The notes: generated from the letters alone by a model not told the origin. Positions 23,690 through 34,948 are shown, counted from the first letter of the stretch. The stretch: 64,000 nt of DNA from Capra hircus (GCF_001704415.2 NC_030811.1:80928069-80992068), one strand, 5' to 3'. Numbers and translations are program-made.

Positions 23690-23800
23690 TTCCTTTACAT
23701 TTTCTTTTGGTAATGTAATAGTTTCAGCTCCTTTGTTTAAGTCTTTAATACATCTTGAGTTTATTTTTGCATATAGTGTTTTAGGGAATGATTTCCAACA
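23690..23800 (-). mobile_element. Old L1 fragment
   Basis: 'cctttgtttaagtctttaat' and 'cttgagtttatttttgcata' match reversed L1 ORF2 DNA. Short and diverged; the ends are not definable. Confidence 0.5.
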
Positions 23801-24129
23801 AAAATTAACACTGATTACTTCTAGGACTTCATATTTTATTCTTGTAATCTTTTTCATAGCATTCTCTATACCTTAAATTTTCTGCACAGTATTTCACATA
23901 AAAGTTAATAAAGGTATTCTAAAGTCAAAGAAAATATATTCAGATTGCAGATATTAGTAACCTATAATATAATATCAGCAAGAATTTTCTAAGTACACTG
24001 GTGGTGTCATAATCTTTTTCCATAGAAGAAACTCAGAAGGTTTTTAGCTTTCTCTCTCTCTCTCGCTTTTTTTAATAGTTGCAACTCATTTAACTATTAA
24101 AGGATACATATCCAAAATGTAAGATATTT

Positions 24130-24530
24130 CATGAAAAAATTTCTAAGAATAAGGCAAACAATCCAACAGAAAAATAGGCAAAGACATGGATGACTACTTC
24201 ACACAAAACACCAATAAACATTTTTAAAATGTTCAAACTCAGTGAAAGAAAGCAAATTAAAATAAAAATGAAATTGTATGGCCTCTAGGTTCAAAAAAAA
24301 GAAAGTCTGTCAACACCAAGTCTTGGCAAAGACCAATAGCAATTTTCACACATGGCTAGTAGACAAAGACCAGTAGCAATTTTCACACATGGCTAGTGGA
24401 CATGATTGGTAAAATCATTGAGATAAACAATGTAGCATTGCTTAGGAAAGTATTTGTACACACTTTGACTAGATTTCTACTCTTACTTAGAAACTCGAGA
24501 GAAATTATACATATTCAAGAGACGTTAAAA
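24130..24530 (+). mobile_element. Old L1 ORF2 remnant
   Basis: Follows the L1 ORF2 3' region (tccaacagaaaaataggcaa; ccaagtcttggc; a diverged run to gagaaattatacatattcaa). Very degraded. Contains a private 37-bp tandem duplication. Confidence 0.5.
24327..24400. repeat. 37-bp tandem duplication
   Basis: 'caaagaccaatagcaatttt' plus 'cacacatggctagtaga' at 24327-24363 repeats at 24364-24400 with two differences. Confidence 0.9.
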
Positions 24531-25253
24531 TTATACTAATAGAAGTATTGTTCATCATTATAAATTAAAAAAATAAATATGTTACATTCATACAGTGGAA
24601 TTAGAGTCATCTCCTTGCTCAGCTCTTGGGCACCATTTACATTGTCAGCATATTTATATAGAAAATTCTTTGCTTTTGAGATCATGGTTAGTACATGTAA
24701 TAGTATTGCAAGCAAAATTATATGCAGGTTATAATACTGCTCATTCTTAAATATAAGAAACATATTTTCTCCATAATTTATAGGGTTAAAGACTCTCAGA
24801 TAGTGTGTATGTGCCTGCATGCATGCATGTGTATATAAAATCTCTGTAAAAATTGTATAGATGAAATCCTGTCCAACAGATAGCATTGTTCCTTTCCAAT
24901 AGGAAAGACAGGAAGGGAACAATAAAGAATATGATAAAATTTCCTATTATGCAAGGACATGATCATTACTTGCCTGAATGTACTCCAAAAGACAGTTATA
25001 AAAAGTTTCAACAGTGAAAAATATCTGACTGTCTCCTTAATTTTAGGTATTTATCTCATAAATCCTTTTCTTAGAAAAGAATTTTACTTTTCTGATCTTA
25101 CCTATGAAAAGTCTACTTCCAGTGACCAAAATATCAAAAAGAAAATCAAAGACCTTCCATAAAATTAAGAACAAAATATTATGTAAGAAATTGTTTATTT
25201 TGTCCAATATTTTAAGTTGAATTAGTAATTCAAACAGGATACCATAGTGGTAG
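24531..25253. other. A+T-rich unassigned DNA
   Basis: No gene seen. The 128-codon minus frame (24536-24922) is hydrophobic and His-rich with no recognisable domain. Confidence 0.35.
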
Positions 25254-25279
25254 ATACACACACACACACACACACACAC
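25254..25279. repeat. (CA)n microsatellite
   Basis: About a dozen uninterrupted CA units. Confidence 0.95.
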
Positions 25280-25330
25280 TTAAATTAAGACATTATAATC
25301 TCAGAAGTTTGACTTTCTGGTAGAAAGCTT

Positions 25331-25940
25331 TCAGTTCAGTTCAGTCACTCAGTCATGTCTGATTCTTTGCAACCCCATGGACTGTAGCACCCCAGGCTTC
25401 CCTGTCCATCACCAACTCCCAGAGCTTGCTCAAACTCATGTCCATTGAGTCAGTGATGCCATCCTACCATCTCATCCTCTGTCATCCCCTTCTTTTCCTG
25501 CCTTCAATCTTTCCCAGCATCAGGGTCTTTTCCTTTGAGTTAGTTCTTCACATCAGGTGGCCAAAGTATTGGAGTTTCAGCTTCAGCATCAGTCTTTCCA
25601 AAGAATATTCAGGACTGATTGATTTCCTTTAGGATTGACTGGTTGGGTCTCCTTGCTGTCCAAAGGACTCTCAAGAGTCTTCTCCAACACTACAGTTCAA
25701 AAACATCGATTCTGTGGCATTCAGCTTTCTTTATGGTCCAACTCTCACATCCATACATGACCACTGGAAAAGCCATAGTTTTGACTATACACACCTTTGT
25801 TGGCAAAGTAATGTCTCTGCTTTTTAATATGCTGTCTAGGTTGGTCATAACTTTTCTTCCAAGGAGCAAGTGTCTTCTTATTTCATGGCTGCAGTCACCA
25901 TCTGCAGTGATTTTGGAGCCCAAGAAAATGAAGCCTGTCT
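25331..25940 (-). mobile_element. BovB LINE 3' fragment
   Basis: Reversed BovB from 'cagttcagttcagtcactca' to 'gagcccaagaaaatgaagcc'. 5' truncated. A four-base duplication (gattgatt near 25618) disrupts the frame. Confidence 0.95.
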
Positions 25941-25961
25941 TTAACGCTATTTATTATTGTC

Positions 25962-26088
25962 ACTGGAGAAGGAGATGGCAACCCATTCCAGTATTGTTGC
26001 CTAGAGCATCCCATGGACAGAGGAACCTGGCAGGCTACAGTCTATGTGGTCACAAGAGTTGGACACGACTAAGAGACTAAGCACACAT
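25962..26088 (+). mobile_element. Bov-A type SINE, 5' truncated
   Basis: Sense Bov-A body without tRNA head: 'actggagaaggagatggcaa', 'cagaggaacctggcaggct', 'ggacacgactaagagact'. Lies about 20 bases past the BovB 5' break. Confidence 0.88.
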
Positions 26089-26599
26089 TTTTGAAGAAAA
26101 CAAATTAAGTTGCTGATATTCTACAGTAACTTTTATGTTTAGACAGTTCTCTAAACATAGAATGGAAAGATAATGCAATTCCCAAACTAGCCTTCAGGAA
26201 GATTGATAAGTCTGTGTTTACCAACTGCATCTGGGTCGTTAACATATCCAAGAATCCTGTAATGTGTATGTAAGCTCTCTTGCTCCCATTCTCCTCAACT
26301 AAATACTATTTAAGAAGTTCTCCATTCTCAAGTCTAACAACCTTCCAATAATTTCATCTTTCTTAGCTATAGATATCACCTCTTCCCTTACAGAGAAACT
26401 AATGTTCATTGCTTTCCATTACAAAATCTAAAAATCTGCTATTATCACTAGTGTTATAATGATAAGCTGTTATAACAAGATTTCTCCTAACAAAGGTCCC
26501 TGTCTTCCTTTCTTTTCAGAAACATTTTTCTACAAAGATGAGCTTTGTCTCCTACATGTTTTCTCTTTCCTCATACTGTTTTATAAATAGCATTTAATT
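26089..26599. other. Unassigned DNA, possibly L2 upstream part
   Basis: C/T-rich from about 26310. It may extend the following L2 copy upstream, but the match is too weak to call. Confidence 0.3.
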
Positions 26600-28010
26600 T
26601 TGTTTCTTTTTCATAGTAAAGTTTACTGGACTACTCCCTTCACCTCATGTCTTCTAGCTACCATCCTGTAGCTCCTATCCATAAGTAGTCAGACAAATTT
26701 TTGACAGACAACTGTATTCAGTTTCTCCATGTCCTCACCTACTCTTTCTTTTTCAACCTGAGACTAACTACCTGCCATGTCCATCATTCCACTGAGAACT
26801 ATACTTGCCAAAATAACCTGTGACTTGTTTGTACTGAAGTGCCAAGTTTCCTTTCAGGATTCATGTAACCTGGCCACTCAGCAGCTTGGAGACTGATTAT
26901 CCCCTGCTTTTCTTTTGAGATGTTCTTTTCCCCTGGCTTCTCTGCCAGCATGGTTCTTTGCTTTTCTTTCTGTCTAGTGGGATGCTCTTTCGTAACCGCC
27001 TTTGCACACTGTTTACTGCATGTTCTACTTATTATTGAATTTTCTCAATTTTCCATTTCAGGTCTTCTTTCCTCACTTTAAATATTATTTTATTCTTTAA
27101 AATTTCATTTATAGACCCCATTGTTTATAAATTTCCCCTGGACAATTTCTTCAACAATCCTTTTGATCTCTAGATAGGAATACAGGTTGTTTACAATACT
27201 CTTAGAAGGCAGTCTGTCCAACACTGAACTCATCTTTCCAACAACAAATTATGTGCCAGCTGAATAAACAGAACCAACATTTAAATAGTTGTTCAGGTTG
27301 AATGTCTTGGCACAAACTTTTTTTCTTCCCTTTCTTCACCACCAAACCAGTTCAAAAATTTATTGGTTTTATAGCAACAGTAAAACTCTACGAAAATTTC
27401 TCAGATTCATCAATTTCTCTATATTAGCAATATATTAATATATTGTATTTTCCCTATTACCTCTTAAACTCTTTCATGAGCCTTCTAAGTAACCTCTTTT
27501 CTTCTATTCTTTTTCATTATTGTTTTTTGATGTTTAAACACTTTCTAATTTTATTTTCCTCCATTCCATTTCCAAAAATGCAAGCAGGTTTGCTTTATGA
27601 CATGCAAATCTGACAGGCATATGTAAAACACTTCAAGGATTCTCATTAGCCTTAAGGTGAGCCTGTGTAAAACACTTCAAGGATTCTCATTAGCCTTAAG
27701 ATGAAGAACAAAATTCCTATTAGGGTTTTTAAGTTGATAAACTTCTTAGATCATATTGTAACTCTCTAAAGTTCTCAATTCTTCAGCCATGCTTTATTTC
27801 TTAATTGCCCCAATCTCTTTTTTACTTCAGGTTATCACATGTTCCCAGTAATTCCTTCTGCCTAGAATTAATCTCATCCATCCCCAAGTTGCTCTTCATT
27901 TAATTAATCCTCACTTATTTAAGTTTTATCTTTAAAAACATTTCCTCTAGGAAAACTACCCTAATTATCCACAAAAATATCATTCATCAGCTTCATGCCC
28001 ATTTTTCATA
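26600..28010 (+). mobile_element. L2 LINE remnant (copy A)
   Basis: Colinear by eye with L2 ORF2 and tail: 'tctagctaccatcctgtagc', 'catcattccactgagaac', 'gtccaacactgaactcatct', 'ttaagatgaagaacaaaatt', 'gttcccagtaattccttctg'. About 1.4 kb of an ancient element with no intact frame. Contains a 44-bp tandem duplication at 27618-27705. Confidence 0.6.
27618..27705. repeat. 44-bp tandem duplication inside L2
   Basis: 'gtaaaacacttcaaggattc' plus 'tcattagccttaag' occurs at 27618-27661 and 27662-27705 with only a few differences. Much younger than the L2 around it. Confidence 0.92.
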
Positions 28011-28017
28011 CTGCAGT

Positions 28018-28197
28018 TGAACTCCAGGATAGTCCTCTGAATTCCAGTGTCATACTTTCCAGTGTCATTCCTGTTTGATACACTCCCTTGGGTAATCTTA
28101 TAATTAACAACTCCAAAACTAAACTTTTCTCAGAACATGCTTCTCACAGTCTTCCCCACAAAGTAATTGATAAGTCTATGTGTTAAATGTTTTTCCG
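28018..28197 (+). mobile_element. L2 LINE remnant (copy B, left part)
   Basis: Restarts upstream of where copy A ended in element coordinates: 'gaattccagtgtcat', 'acactcccttgggtaatctt', 'caaaactaaacttttctcag', 'cagtcttccccac'. Interrupted by BovB at 28198. Confidence 0.55.
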
Positions 28198-28465
28198 ATG
28201 GTTTTTCATGTAGTCATATACAGATGTGAGAGTTAGACCATAAAGAAGACCATGAAGCTGACTCATTGGAAAAGATCTTCATGCTGGGAGAGATTGAGGG
28301 GAGGAGGCGAAGGAGGAGACAGAAAATGAGATGGTTGGATGCATCTCTGACTCAATGAGTTTGAGCAGATTCTGGGAGATGGTGAATGACAGGGAAACAT
28401 GGTCTGCTGCAGTCCATGAGATTGCAAAGAGTCAGACATGACTTAGCTACTGAACAACAACAACA
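28198..28465 (+). mobile_element. BovB 3' end with internal deletion
   Basis: Begins 'gatggtttttcatgtagtca', reaches 'gaccataaagaag', then jumps to 'agctgactcattggaaaag', losing about 200 bases normally found there. Ends 'gactgaacaacaacaacaa'-like. It splits L2 copy B. Confidence 0.9.
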
Positions 28466-28670
28466 AATGTGATACATATCTTAGGATCATTCTTGAATCC
28501 TCTTTCCCTTCAATTGCACATCAGTGGTGGTTGTATCTTTATACTTCCAGATCTCAGCAGTGTCTTACTTCCTCCACCATGCTCTCCTTATTGTTCATCT
28601 TACGTGGATGACCCTAGCTACTAGACCTATTCCCCTGCTTCTGCCCTTGCTTCTTTCAGTCTTTTTCTAC
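28466..28670 (+). mobile_element. L2 LINE remnant (copy B, right part)
   Basis: Continues L2 where the left part stopped: 'cttaggatcattcttgaatc', 'tcttacttcctccaccatgc', 'ccctgcttctgcccttgc'. Confidence 0.55.
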
Positions 28671-29168
28671 CACAAGGAGAGGACATAGGTAAGGTTTGAC
28701 TTTAGAGGCAGAAAATTGTAGAATTTTGTCTGTTAGGTAAGAGGAGAGACCAAGTGATTGGTTGGTATCAGATTTAGAGAAAATAGGCAATAGTAGAAAC
28801 AGTAATTGTGGTAAGTGTATGATTGATATTGATGACCTAGTTGTGAATAATATTTGGAAAATAGTAACGAAAACGCTAATAGCAAGCCTCCAAACAGGGT
28901 AGGAAGAATTGTAAAAACAAGAAGAGTTATATTTGAAATAATGAGTTTGAAACAAAGAAAAAAGAAATAATAAATTTAAGGGTTAATAGGAGTCCTGGTA
29001 AAGTCAGATAACAGGCATTCAGTAATGACCAATAGAACAAGAATAAGAAGTGCAGTCTAAGAGGTGTTTGGATTTGTGATTTCACATACGGAGCAATATT
29101 TGCTGCTGCATGGCCATCAGAGAAGTCTATGAAAAGAAAAGAATGGTCTTTAATCCCTACTAGGACTG
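28671..29168. other. Unassigned A/G-rich DNA
   Basis: No gene or repeat recognised. Minus frames here are Phe/Leu-rich artefacts. Confidence 0.35.
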
Positions 29169-29426
29169 TGATGAAGCTCCAGTACTTTGGCCACCTCATG
29201 CGAAGAGTTGACTCATTGGAAAAGACTCTGATGCTGGGAGAGATTAGGGGTAGGAGGAGAAGGGAACGACCCAGGTACGAGATGGCTGGATGGCATCACG
29301 GACTCGATGGACGTGAGTCTGAGTGAACTCCGGGAGATGGTGATGGACAGGGAGGCCTGGCGTGCTGCGATTCATGGGGTCGCAATGAGTCAGAAACGAC
29401 TGAGCAACTGAACTGAACTGAACTGA
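29169..29426 (+). mobile_element. BovB 3' end, younger-looking
   Basis: Sense BovB end with many CpGs retained ('cacggactcgatggacgtga', 'ctccgggagatggtgatgg', 'tggggtcgcaatgagtcag') and the (ACTGA)n terminus. CpG retention suggests it is younger than most copies here. Confidence 0.93.
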
Positions 29427-30108
29427 GGAACTGGTAAATAAACTTGAAAAAAAAAATATGGTCTTCCTTATAAAATAATTTTGTATTTAGTAAGTGATGG
29501 GATAAATATATAGATAATAAAAATGTAATAAGACACAGCCTGTAAAAGAAGTAAAGAAGACATTGCTCAGGATATAACCAGTTCATTAAACTGGTAAAAG
29601 GAAGCACAGTCTCAAGAAAAGGAAAACGTCCCTGATAGTAAGTCTCTTCAAAGCAGCCTAATCAAGGGCAAAGAATTTTAATAGAATTAATAGGAAATTA
29701 ACTTAAAATCTTAAAAACTTAGAGATTATTCAATGCTTGATACAGTTAATCATAAAGAGTATGAACTATGTTATTTCTATGCTATTCACAATGCAACACA
29801 CCGATTCTGTTAAATAAATAGGAAGATCATTTTGGTAATAGTTAAAATCCTCCTTTGATAGCAAGCATTATTCCAAGGTACCTGAATTTTCAACTCAACA
29901 AATAAATTTTTCATATATCTCTGAATAACTAAAACCAACTAAGTTAAATTTAAATATGAATTTATTTGAAAATTAATCTGTCAGCATTAAGTTGTATGTT
30001 GGATAGCTGATAGTATTTTTTTAATTGATTTATTATTTCCAGATGTTACAACACCATGCATAAAATGGTTTGGTAGCACTTCCTATAAAAGTATATCTGG
30101 TTAGATGG
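29427..30108. other. A+T-rich unassigned DNA
   Basis: No gene or repeat family recognised. Confidence 0.4.
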
Positions 30109-31977
30109 CAGTTCAGTTCAATTCAGTTGCTCAGTCATGTCCGACTCTTTGCAACCCCGTGGACTGCCACATGCCAGGTCTCCCTGTCCATCACCAACTT
30201 CCAGTGTTTACTCAAACTCATGTCCATTGAGTTGATGATGCCATCCAACCATCTCATCCTGTCATCCCCTTCTGCTCTCACCTTGAATGTTTCCCAGCAT
30301 CAGGGGATTTTTCAAATGAGTCAGCTCTTCTCATCAGGTGGCCAAAGGATTAGAGTTTCAGCTTCAACATCAGTCCTTCCAATGAACATTCAGGACTGAT
30401 TCCTTTAGGAAGGGCTGGTTGGATCTCCTTGCAGTCTAAGCGACTCTCAAGAGTCTTCTCCAACACTGAAGCTCAAAAGCATCAATTTTCAGCGCTCAGC
30501 TTTCTTTATAGTCCAACTCTCACATCCATACCTGACTACTGGAAAAAACATAACCTTGACTAGACAGACCTTTGTTGGCAAAGTAATGTATCTGCTTTTT
30601 AATATGCTGTCTAGGTTGGTTATAACTTTTCTTCCAAGGAGTGAGCATCTTTCTATTTCATGGCTGCAGTCACCTTCTACAGTGATTTTGGAGCCCCCCA
30701 AAATTAAAGTCAGCCACTGTTTCCACGGTTTCTCCATCTATTTGCCATTAAGTGATGGGACTGGATGCCATGATCTTAGTTTTCTGAATATTGAGCTTTA
30801 AGCCAACTTTTTCACTCTCCTCTTTCACTTTCATCAAGAGGCTTTTTAGTTCTTCTTCACTCTCTGCCATAAGGGTGGTGTCATCTGCATATCTGAGGTT
30901 ATTGATATTTCTCCCAGCAATCTCGATTCCAGCTCGTGCTTCTTCCAGCCCAGCATTTCTCATGATGGACTCTGCATATAAGTGAAATAAGCAGGGTGAC
31001 AATATCCAGCCTTGACATACTCCTTTTCCTATTTGCAACCAGTCTGTTGTTACATGTCCAGTTCTAACTGTTGCTTCCTGACCTGAATACAGATTTCTCA
31101 AGAGGCAGGTCAGGTAGCCTGGTATTCCCATCTCTTTCAGAATTTCCCACAGTTTATTGTGATCCACAGAGTCAAAGGCTTTGGCATAGTCAATAAAGCA
31201 GAAATAGATATTTATCTGAAACGTTTTTGCTTTTTCAATGATCCAGTAGCTGTTGGCAATTTGATCTCTGGTTCCTCTGAAACAGAGGAACAACTTCCAG
31301 ATGTTCAATCTACCTTTTCTAAAAACAGCTTGAACATCTGGAAGTTCACAGTCCACGTATTGCTGAAGCATGCTTGGCGAATTTTGAGTGTTACTTTGCT
31401 AGTGTGTGTGATGAGTGCAATTGTGTAGTAGTTTGAGCATTCTTTGGCATTGCCTTTCTTTGGGATTGGAATGAAAACTGACTTTTTCCAGTCCTGTGGC
31501 CACTGCTGAGTTTTCCAAATTTGCTGACACATTGAGTGCAGCAGTTTCACAGCATCATCTTTTAGGATTTGAAACAGCTCAACTGGAATTCCATCACCTC
31601 CACTAGCTTTGTTTGCAGTGATGCTTCCTAGGCCCACTTGACTTCACCTTCCAGGATATCTGGCTCTAGGTGAGTGATCACACCATCATGATTATCTGGG
31701 TTGTGAAGATCTTTTTTGTATAGTTCTTCTGTGTATTCTTGCTACCTCTTCTTAATATCTTCTGCTTCTGTTAGTTCCATATCATTTCTGTCCTTTATTG
31801 AGCCCATCTTTGCATGAAATGTTCCCTTTGTATCTCTAATTTCCTTGACGAGATCTCTAGTCTTTCCATTCTATTGTTTTCCTCTATTCCTTTTCAGTGA
31901 TCACTGAGGGAGGTTCTTATCTCCCCTTGCTAGTCTTTGGAACTCTGCATTCAAATGGGTATATCTTTCCTTTCTCC
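30109..31977 (-). mobile_element. BovB LINE, 1.87 kb, most of RT retained
   Basis: Reversed BovB from its 3' terminus to 'tcaaatgggtatatctttcc'. The minus frame 31371-30748 (207 codons) keeps reverse transcriptase motif A (FIDYAKAFDSVDH), a damaged motif B (VCQGWILSPCLF, where other copies read RQGCILSP) and YADD. The upstream finger region (KASGGDGIPVELFQI) is in a separate frame, 31637-31305. A quasi-palindromic insertion at 31280-31313 breaks the join. No endonuclease domain. Not functional. Confidence 0.95.
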
Positions 31978-32020
31978 ACAAACTGGGTCAAAGAGAAGGA
32001 CCATTTATTCAAATGAGGTA

Positions 32021-32270
32021 TTTGCCAACAAAGGTCTATCTAGTCAAAGCTATGGATTTTCTAGTAGTCATGTATGGGTATGAGAGTTAGACTGTAAAGA
32101 AAGCTGATCGCTGAAGAATTGAATTGCTTTTGAACTGTGATATTGGAGAAGACTCTTGAGAGTCCCTTGGACTTCAAGGAGATCCAACCAGTCCATCCTA
32201 AAGGAAATCAGTCCTGAATATTCACTGGAAGGTCTGATGCTGAAGCTGAAGCTCTAATACTTTGGGGCCT
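32021..32270 (+). mobile_element. BovB 3' end, left part (interrupted)
   Basis: Sense BovB starting 'tttgccaacaaaggtctatc' and running to 'gctctaatactttgg', where foreign DNA intervenes. Faces the preceding minus-strand BovB head to head across about 45 bases. Confidence 0.92.
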
Positions 32271-32382
32271 AGATTCATAAAAGTCAAATATTCCACATAT
32301 GTGAAGCTTAATCCTTTTAGTCACTTTTCTTTAATAGCATTTTTTAAAAATGTGTATGATATTGAACCAACTAACTTATCTT
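32271..32382. repeat. Inserted inverted copy of 33221-33338
   Basis: About 112 bases with no BovB similarity, from 'cctagattcataaaag' to 'ccaactaacttatctta'. It is the reverse complement of 33221-33338 at roughly nine bases in ten. GG/GGCC is present at both junctions with the BovB. Confidence 0.9.
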
Positions 32383-32628
32383 AGGCCACCTGATGCAAAG
32401 AACTGACTCAGTGTAAAAGACCCTAATGCTGGGAAAGATTGAAGGCAGGAGGCGAAGGGGATGACAGATGATGAGATGATTGGATGACATCAGTGACTCA
32501 TTGAGCAAAGTCATCACCAATGAGTTTGAGCAAGCTCTGGGAGTTGGTGATGGACAGGGAAGATTGGTGTGCTGCATTCCATAGGGTTGCAAAGAGTCAG
32601 AAACGACTGAGTGCCTGAACTGAGCTGA
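32383..32628 (+). mobile_element. BovB 3' end, right part
   Basis: Resumes at 'ggccacctgatgcaaagaac', exactly where the left part broke off, and ends 'gtgcctgaactgagctga'. Confidence 0.92.
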
Positions 32629-33220
32629 TAGAAACATTACTTTTTTATTTAAAAAATATAGACATTCAAAATACTATAATAAAGACAGTTGCTAACAAGA
32701 CAGCTCTAGTAACAATTTATATTCAAGACAAAAAACACTTCCCAATGGCCACTAGCAAAGTCTTATTTTATTCTCTGCCATGTATTCTGCCAGCTTTCAT
32801 CTGTACCAGCTGCTTTACACAATTGTCAAACACATGCTCTTAGAGTTGCAATATATCTTTAAGCCACAAAGTAGTAGAACTGATAAGATATCTGCAAAAG
32901 TTTAAATTTTGTAAATATATCTGATATCTGGGCGTGACAGGAAAAAAAAATACACATACAACTTTAAGCTCATCAGTGAAAACAAAATTACTGATCAACA
33001 TATTTTTGATTGTATAATGAGTTTTAAATTACTTAAGTTATTTTTGGAATCTTCCTGGAATTAAAAGTAAATAATGTCTTATTGTAGTAAGACATTAAAA
33101 GAGAGGCATGAGGTGAATCTTTTTTCATCGTTTGTTTTGTCATGAATTGTTACACATGTGAAAATAGTGTACATTCAATCTCTCATCCATGGTGGTGGTA
33201 AGGGTAATACAGATACTGCT
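32629..33220. other. Unassigned DNA between inverted copies
   Basis: A+T-rich spacer with no recognised gene or repeat. Confidence 0.4.
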
Positions 33221-33338
33221 CAGATAAGTTAGTTGGTTCAGTATCATATATTGGTTTTTAAAATGCTATTAAAGAAAATCAAGCTAAAAGGATTAATCTT
33301 CACATATGTGGAATATTTTACTTTTATGAGTCTAGGCC
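33221..33338. repeat. Inverted-repeat partner, probable source copy
   Basis: 'cagataagttagttggttca' to 'cttttatgagtctaggcc' is the reverse complement of 32271-32382. It sits in otherwise unique DNA, so it is the likely donor. Confidence 0.88.
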
Positions 33339-34100
33339 TTTTAAAAAATATTTCATCAGCATTTTAAATTTTCCATCCTGTGTTGGTCAAGTGGCTATGA
33401 AAATAATCTGTATGATGATATAAACTTTAAAGAGATTTAGAAAGTCAAAAATGTGGAATTAGATTCAAGTTAAATCTTTAAAGAAATCAGTATCTGATGT
33501 TTCTATTGTTTGGTTTCAACTGATATTTAAATACGAAACCTAACGTAGATCTGAATTTTCTTTGACACTAAATTCTTCAAGCCAGCCTTCAGCAATACGT
33601 GAACCGTGAACTTCCAGATGTTCAAGCTGGTTTTAGAAAAGGCAGAGGAACCAGAGATCAAATTGCGAATATCCGCTGGAACATGGAAAAAGCAAGAGAG
33701 TTCCAGAAAAAACATCTATTTCTGCTTTATTGACTATGCCACAGCCTTTGACTGTGTGGATCACAAAAAACGGTGGAAAATTCTGAAAGAGATGGGCATA
33801 CCAGACCACCTGACCTGCCTCTTGAGAAACCTATATGCAGGTCAGGAAGCAACAGTTAGGACTAGACATGGAACAACAGACTGGTTCCAAATAGGAAAAG
33901 GAGTACGTCAAGGCTGTATATTGTCCCCCTGCTTATTTAACTCATATGCAGAGCACATCATGAGAAACGCTGGGCTGGAAGAAGCACAAGCTGGAATCAA
34001 GATTGCCGGTGAAATATCAATCACCTCAGATATGCAGATGACACCACCCTTATGGCAGAAAGTGAAGAAGAACTAAAGAGCCTCTTGATGAAAGTGAAAG

Positions 34101-34178
34101 GTGAGGTGAAGTCGCTCAGTTGTGTCCAACTCTTTGTGACCCCGTGGACTGTAACCTACTAGGCTTCTCCGTCCATGG
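34101..34178 (-). mobile_element. Very short Bov-A insertion in BovB
   Basis: About 78 bases of reversed Bov-A tail and body ('gtgaggtgaagtcgctcagt', 'gtgaccccgtggactgtaac', 'ctccgtccatgg') interrupting the BovB text 'gaaagtgaaag|aggagagtg'. Only a 3-bp duplication (aag) is visible. Confidence 0.85.
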
Positions 34179-34816
34179 AAGAGGAGAGTGAAAAAGTTGG
34201 CTTAAACCTCAACATTCAGAAAACTAAGATCATGGCATCCAGTGCCATCACTTCATGGCAAAGAGATGAAGAAACAGTGCAAACAGTGTCAGACTTTATT
34301 TTGGGGGCTCCAAAATCACTGTAGAAGGTGACTGCAGCCATGACATAAAAAGATGCTTACTCCTTGGAAGGAAAGTTATGACCAACCTAGACAGCATATT
34401 AAAAAGCAGAGATATCCCTTTGTCAACAGACGTCTGTCTAGTCAAGGCTATGGTTTTTCCAGTGGTCATGTATGGATGTGAGATTTGGACTATAAAGAAA
34501 GCTGAGCGCTGAAGAATTGATGCTTTTGAACTGTGGTGTTGGAGAAGACTCTTGAGAGTCCCTTAGACTGCAGGAAGATCCAACCAGTGCATCCTAAAGG
34601 AGATCAGTCCTAGATGTTCATTGGAAGGACTAATGTTGAAGCAGAAACTCCAATACTTTGGCCACCTGATGCAAAGAGCTGACTCATTTGAAAAGACCCT
34701 GGTGCTGGGAAAGATTGAGGGCAGGAGGAGAAGGGAACAGTATGACAGAGGATGAGATGGTTGGATAGCATCACCGACTCAATGGACATGAGTTTGGGTA
34801 AACTCCAGGAGTTGGT

Positions 34817-34948
34817 CGGAGAAAGCAATGGCACCCCACTCCAGTACTCTTGCCTGGAAAATCCCATGGACAGCGGAGCCTGGTAGGCTGACATTTATGG
34901 GGTCGCACAGAGTCAGACATGACTGAAGCGACTTAGCAGCAGCAGCAG
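34817..34948 (+). mobile_element. Bov-A2-type SINE monomer nested in BovB
   Basis: 'cggagaaagcaatggcaccc' to the (AGC)n tail 'gacttagcagcagcagcag'. Flanked by the 12-bp TSD ccaggagttggt at 34805-34816 and 34949-34960. Confidence 0.95.

Noticed and set aside
24536..24922. 128-codon hydrophobic minus frame
   Set aside because: A+T-rich chance frame without a recognisable domain or conserved context.
25254..25279. (CA)n tract as a possible Z-DNA or regulatory element
   Set aside because: An ordinary dinucleotide microsatellite with no adjoining promoter or gene.
30748..31371. 207-codon minus-strand frame with reverse transcriptase motifs
   Set aside because: It is BovB ORF2 debris: motif B is damaged, the finger region is in another frame, and the endonuclease is absent. 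Not a host gene.
33606..34076. 156-codon plus frame with RT motifs
   Set aside because: BovB fragment frameshifted before YADD, with nested SINEs downstream.
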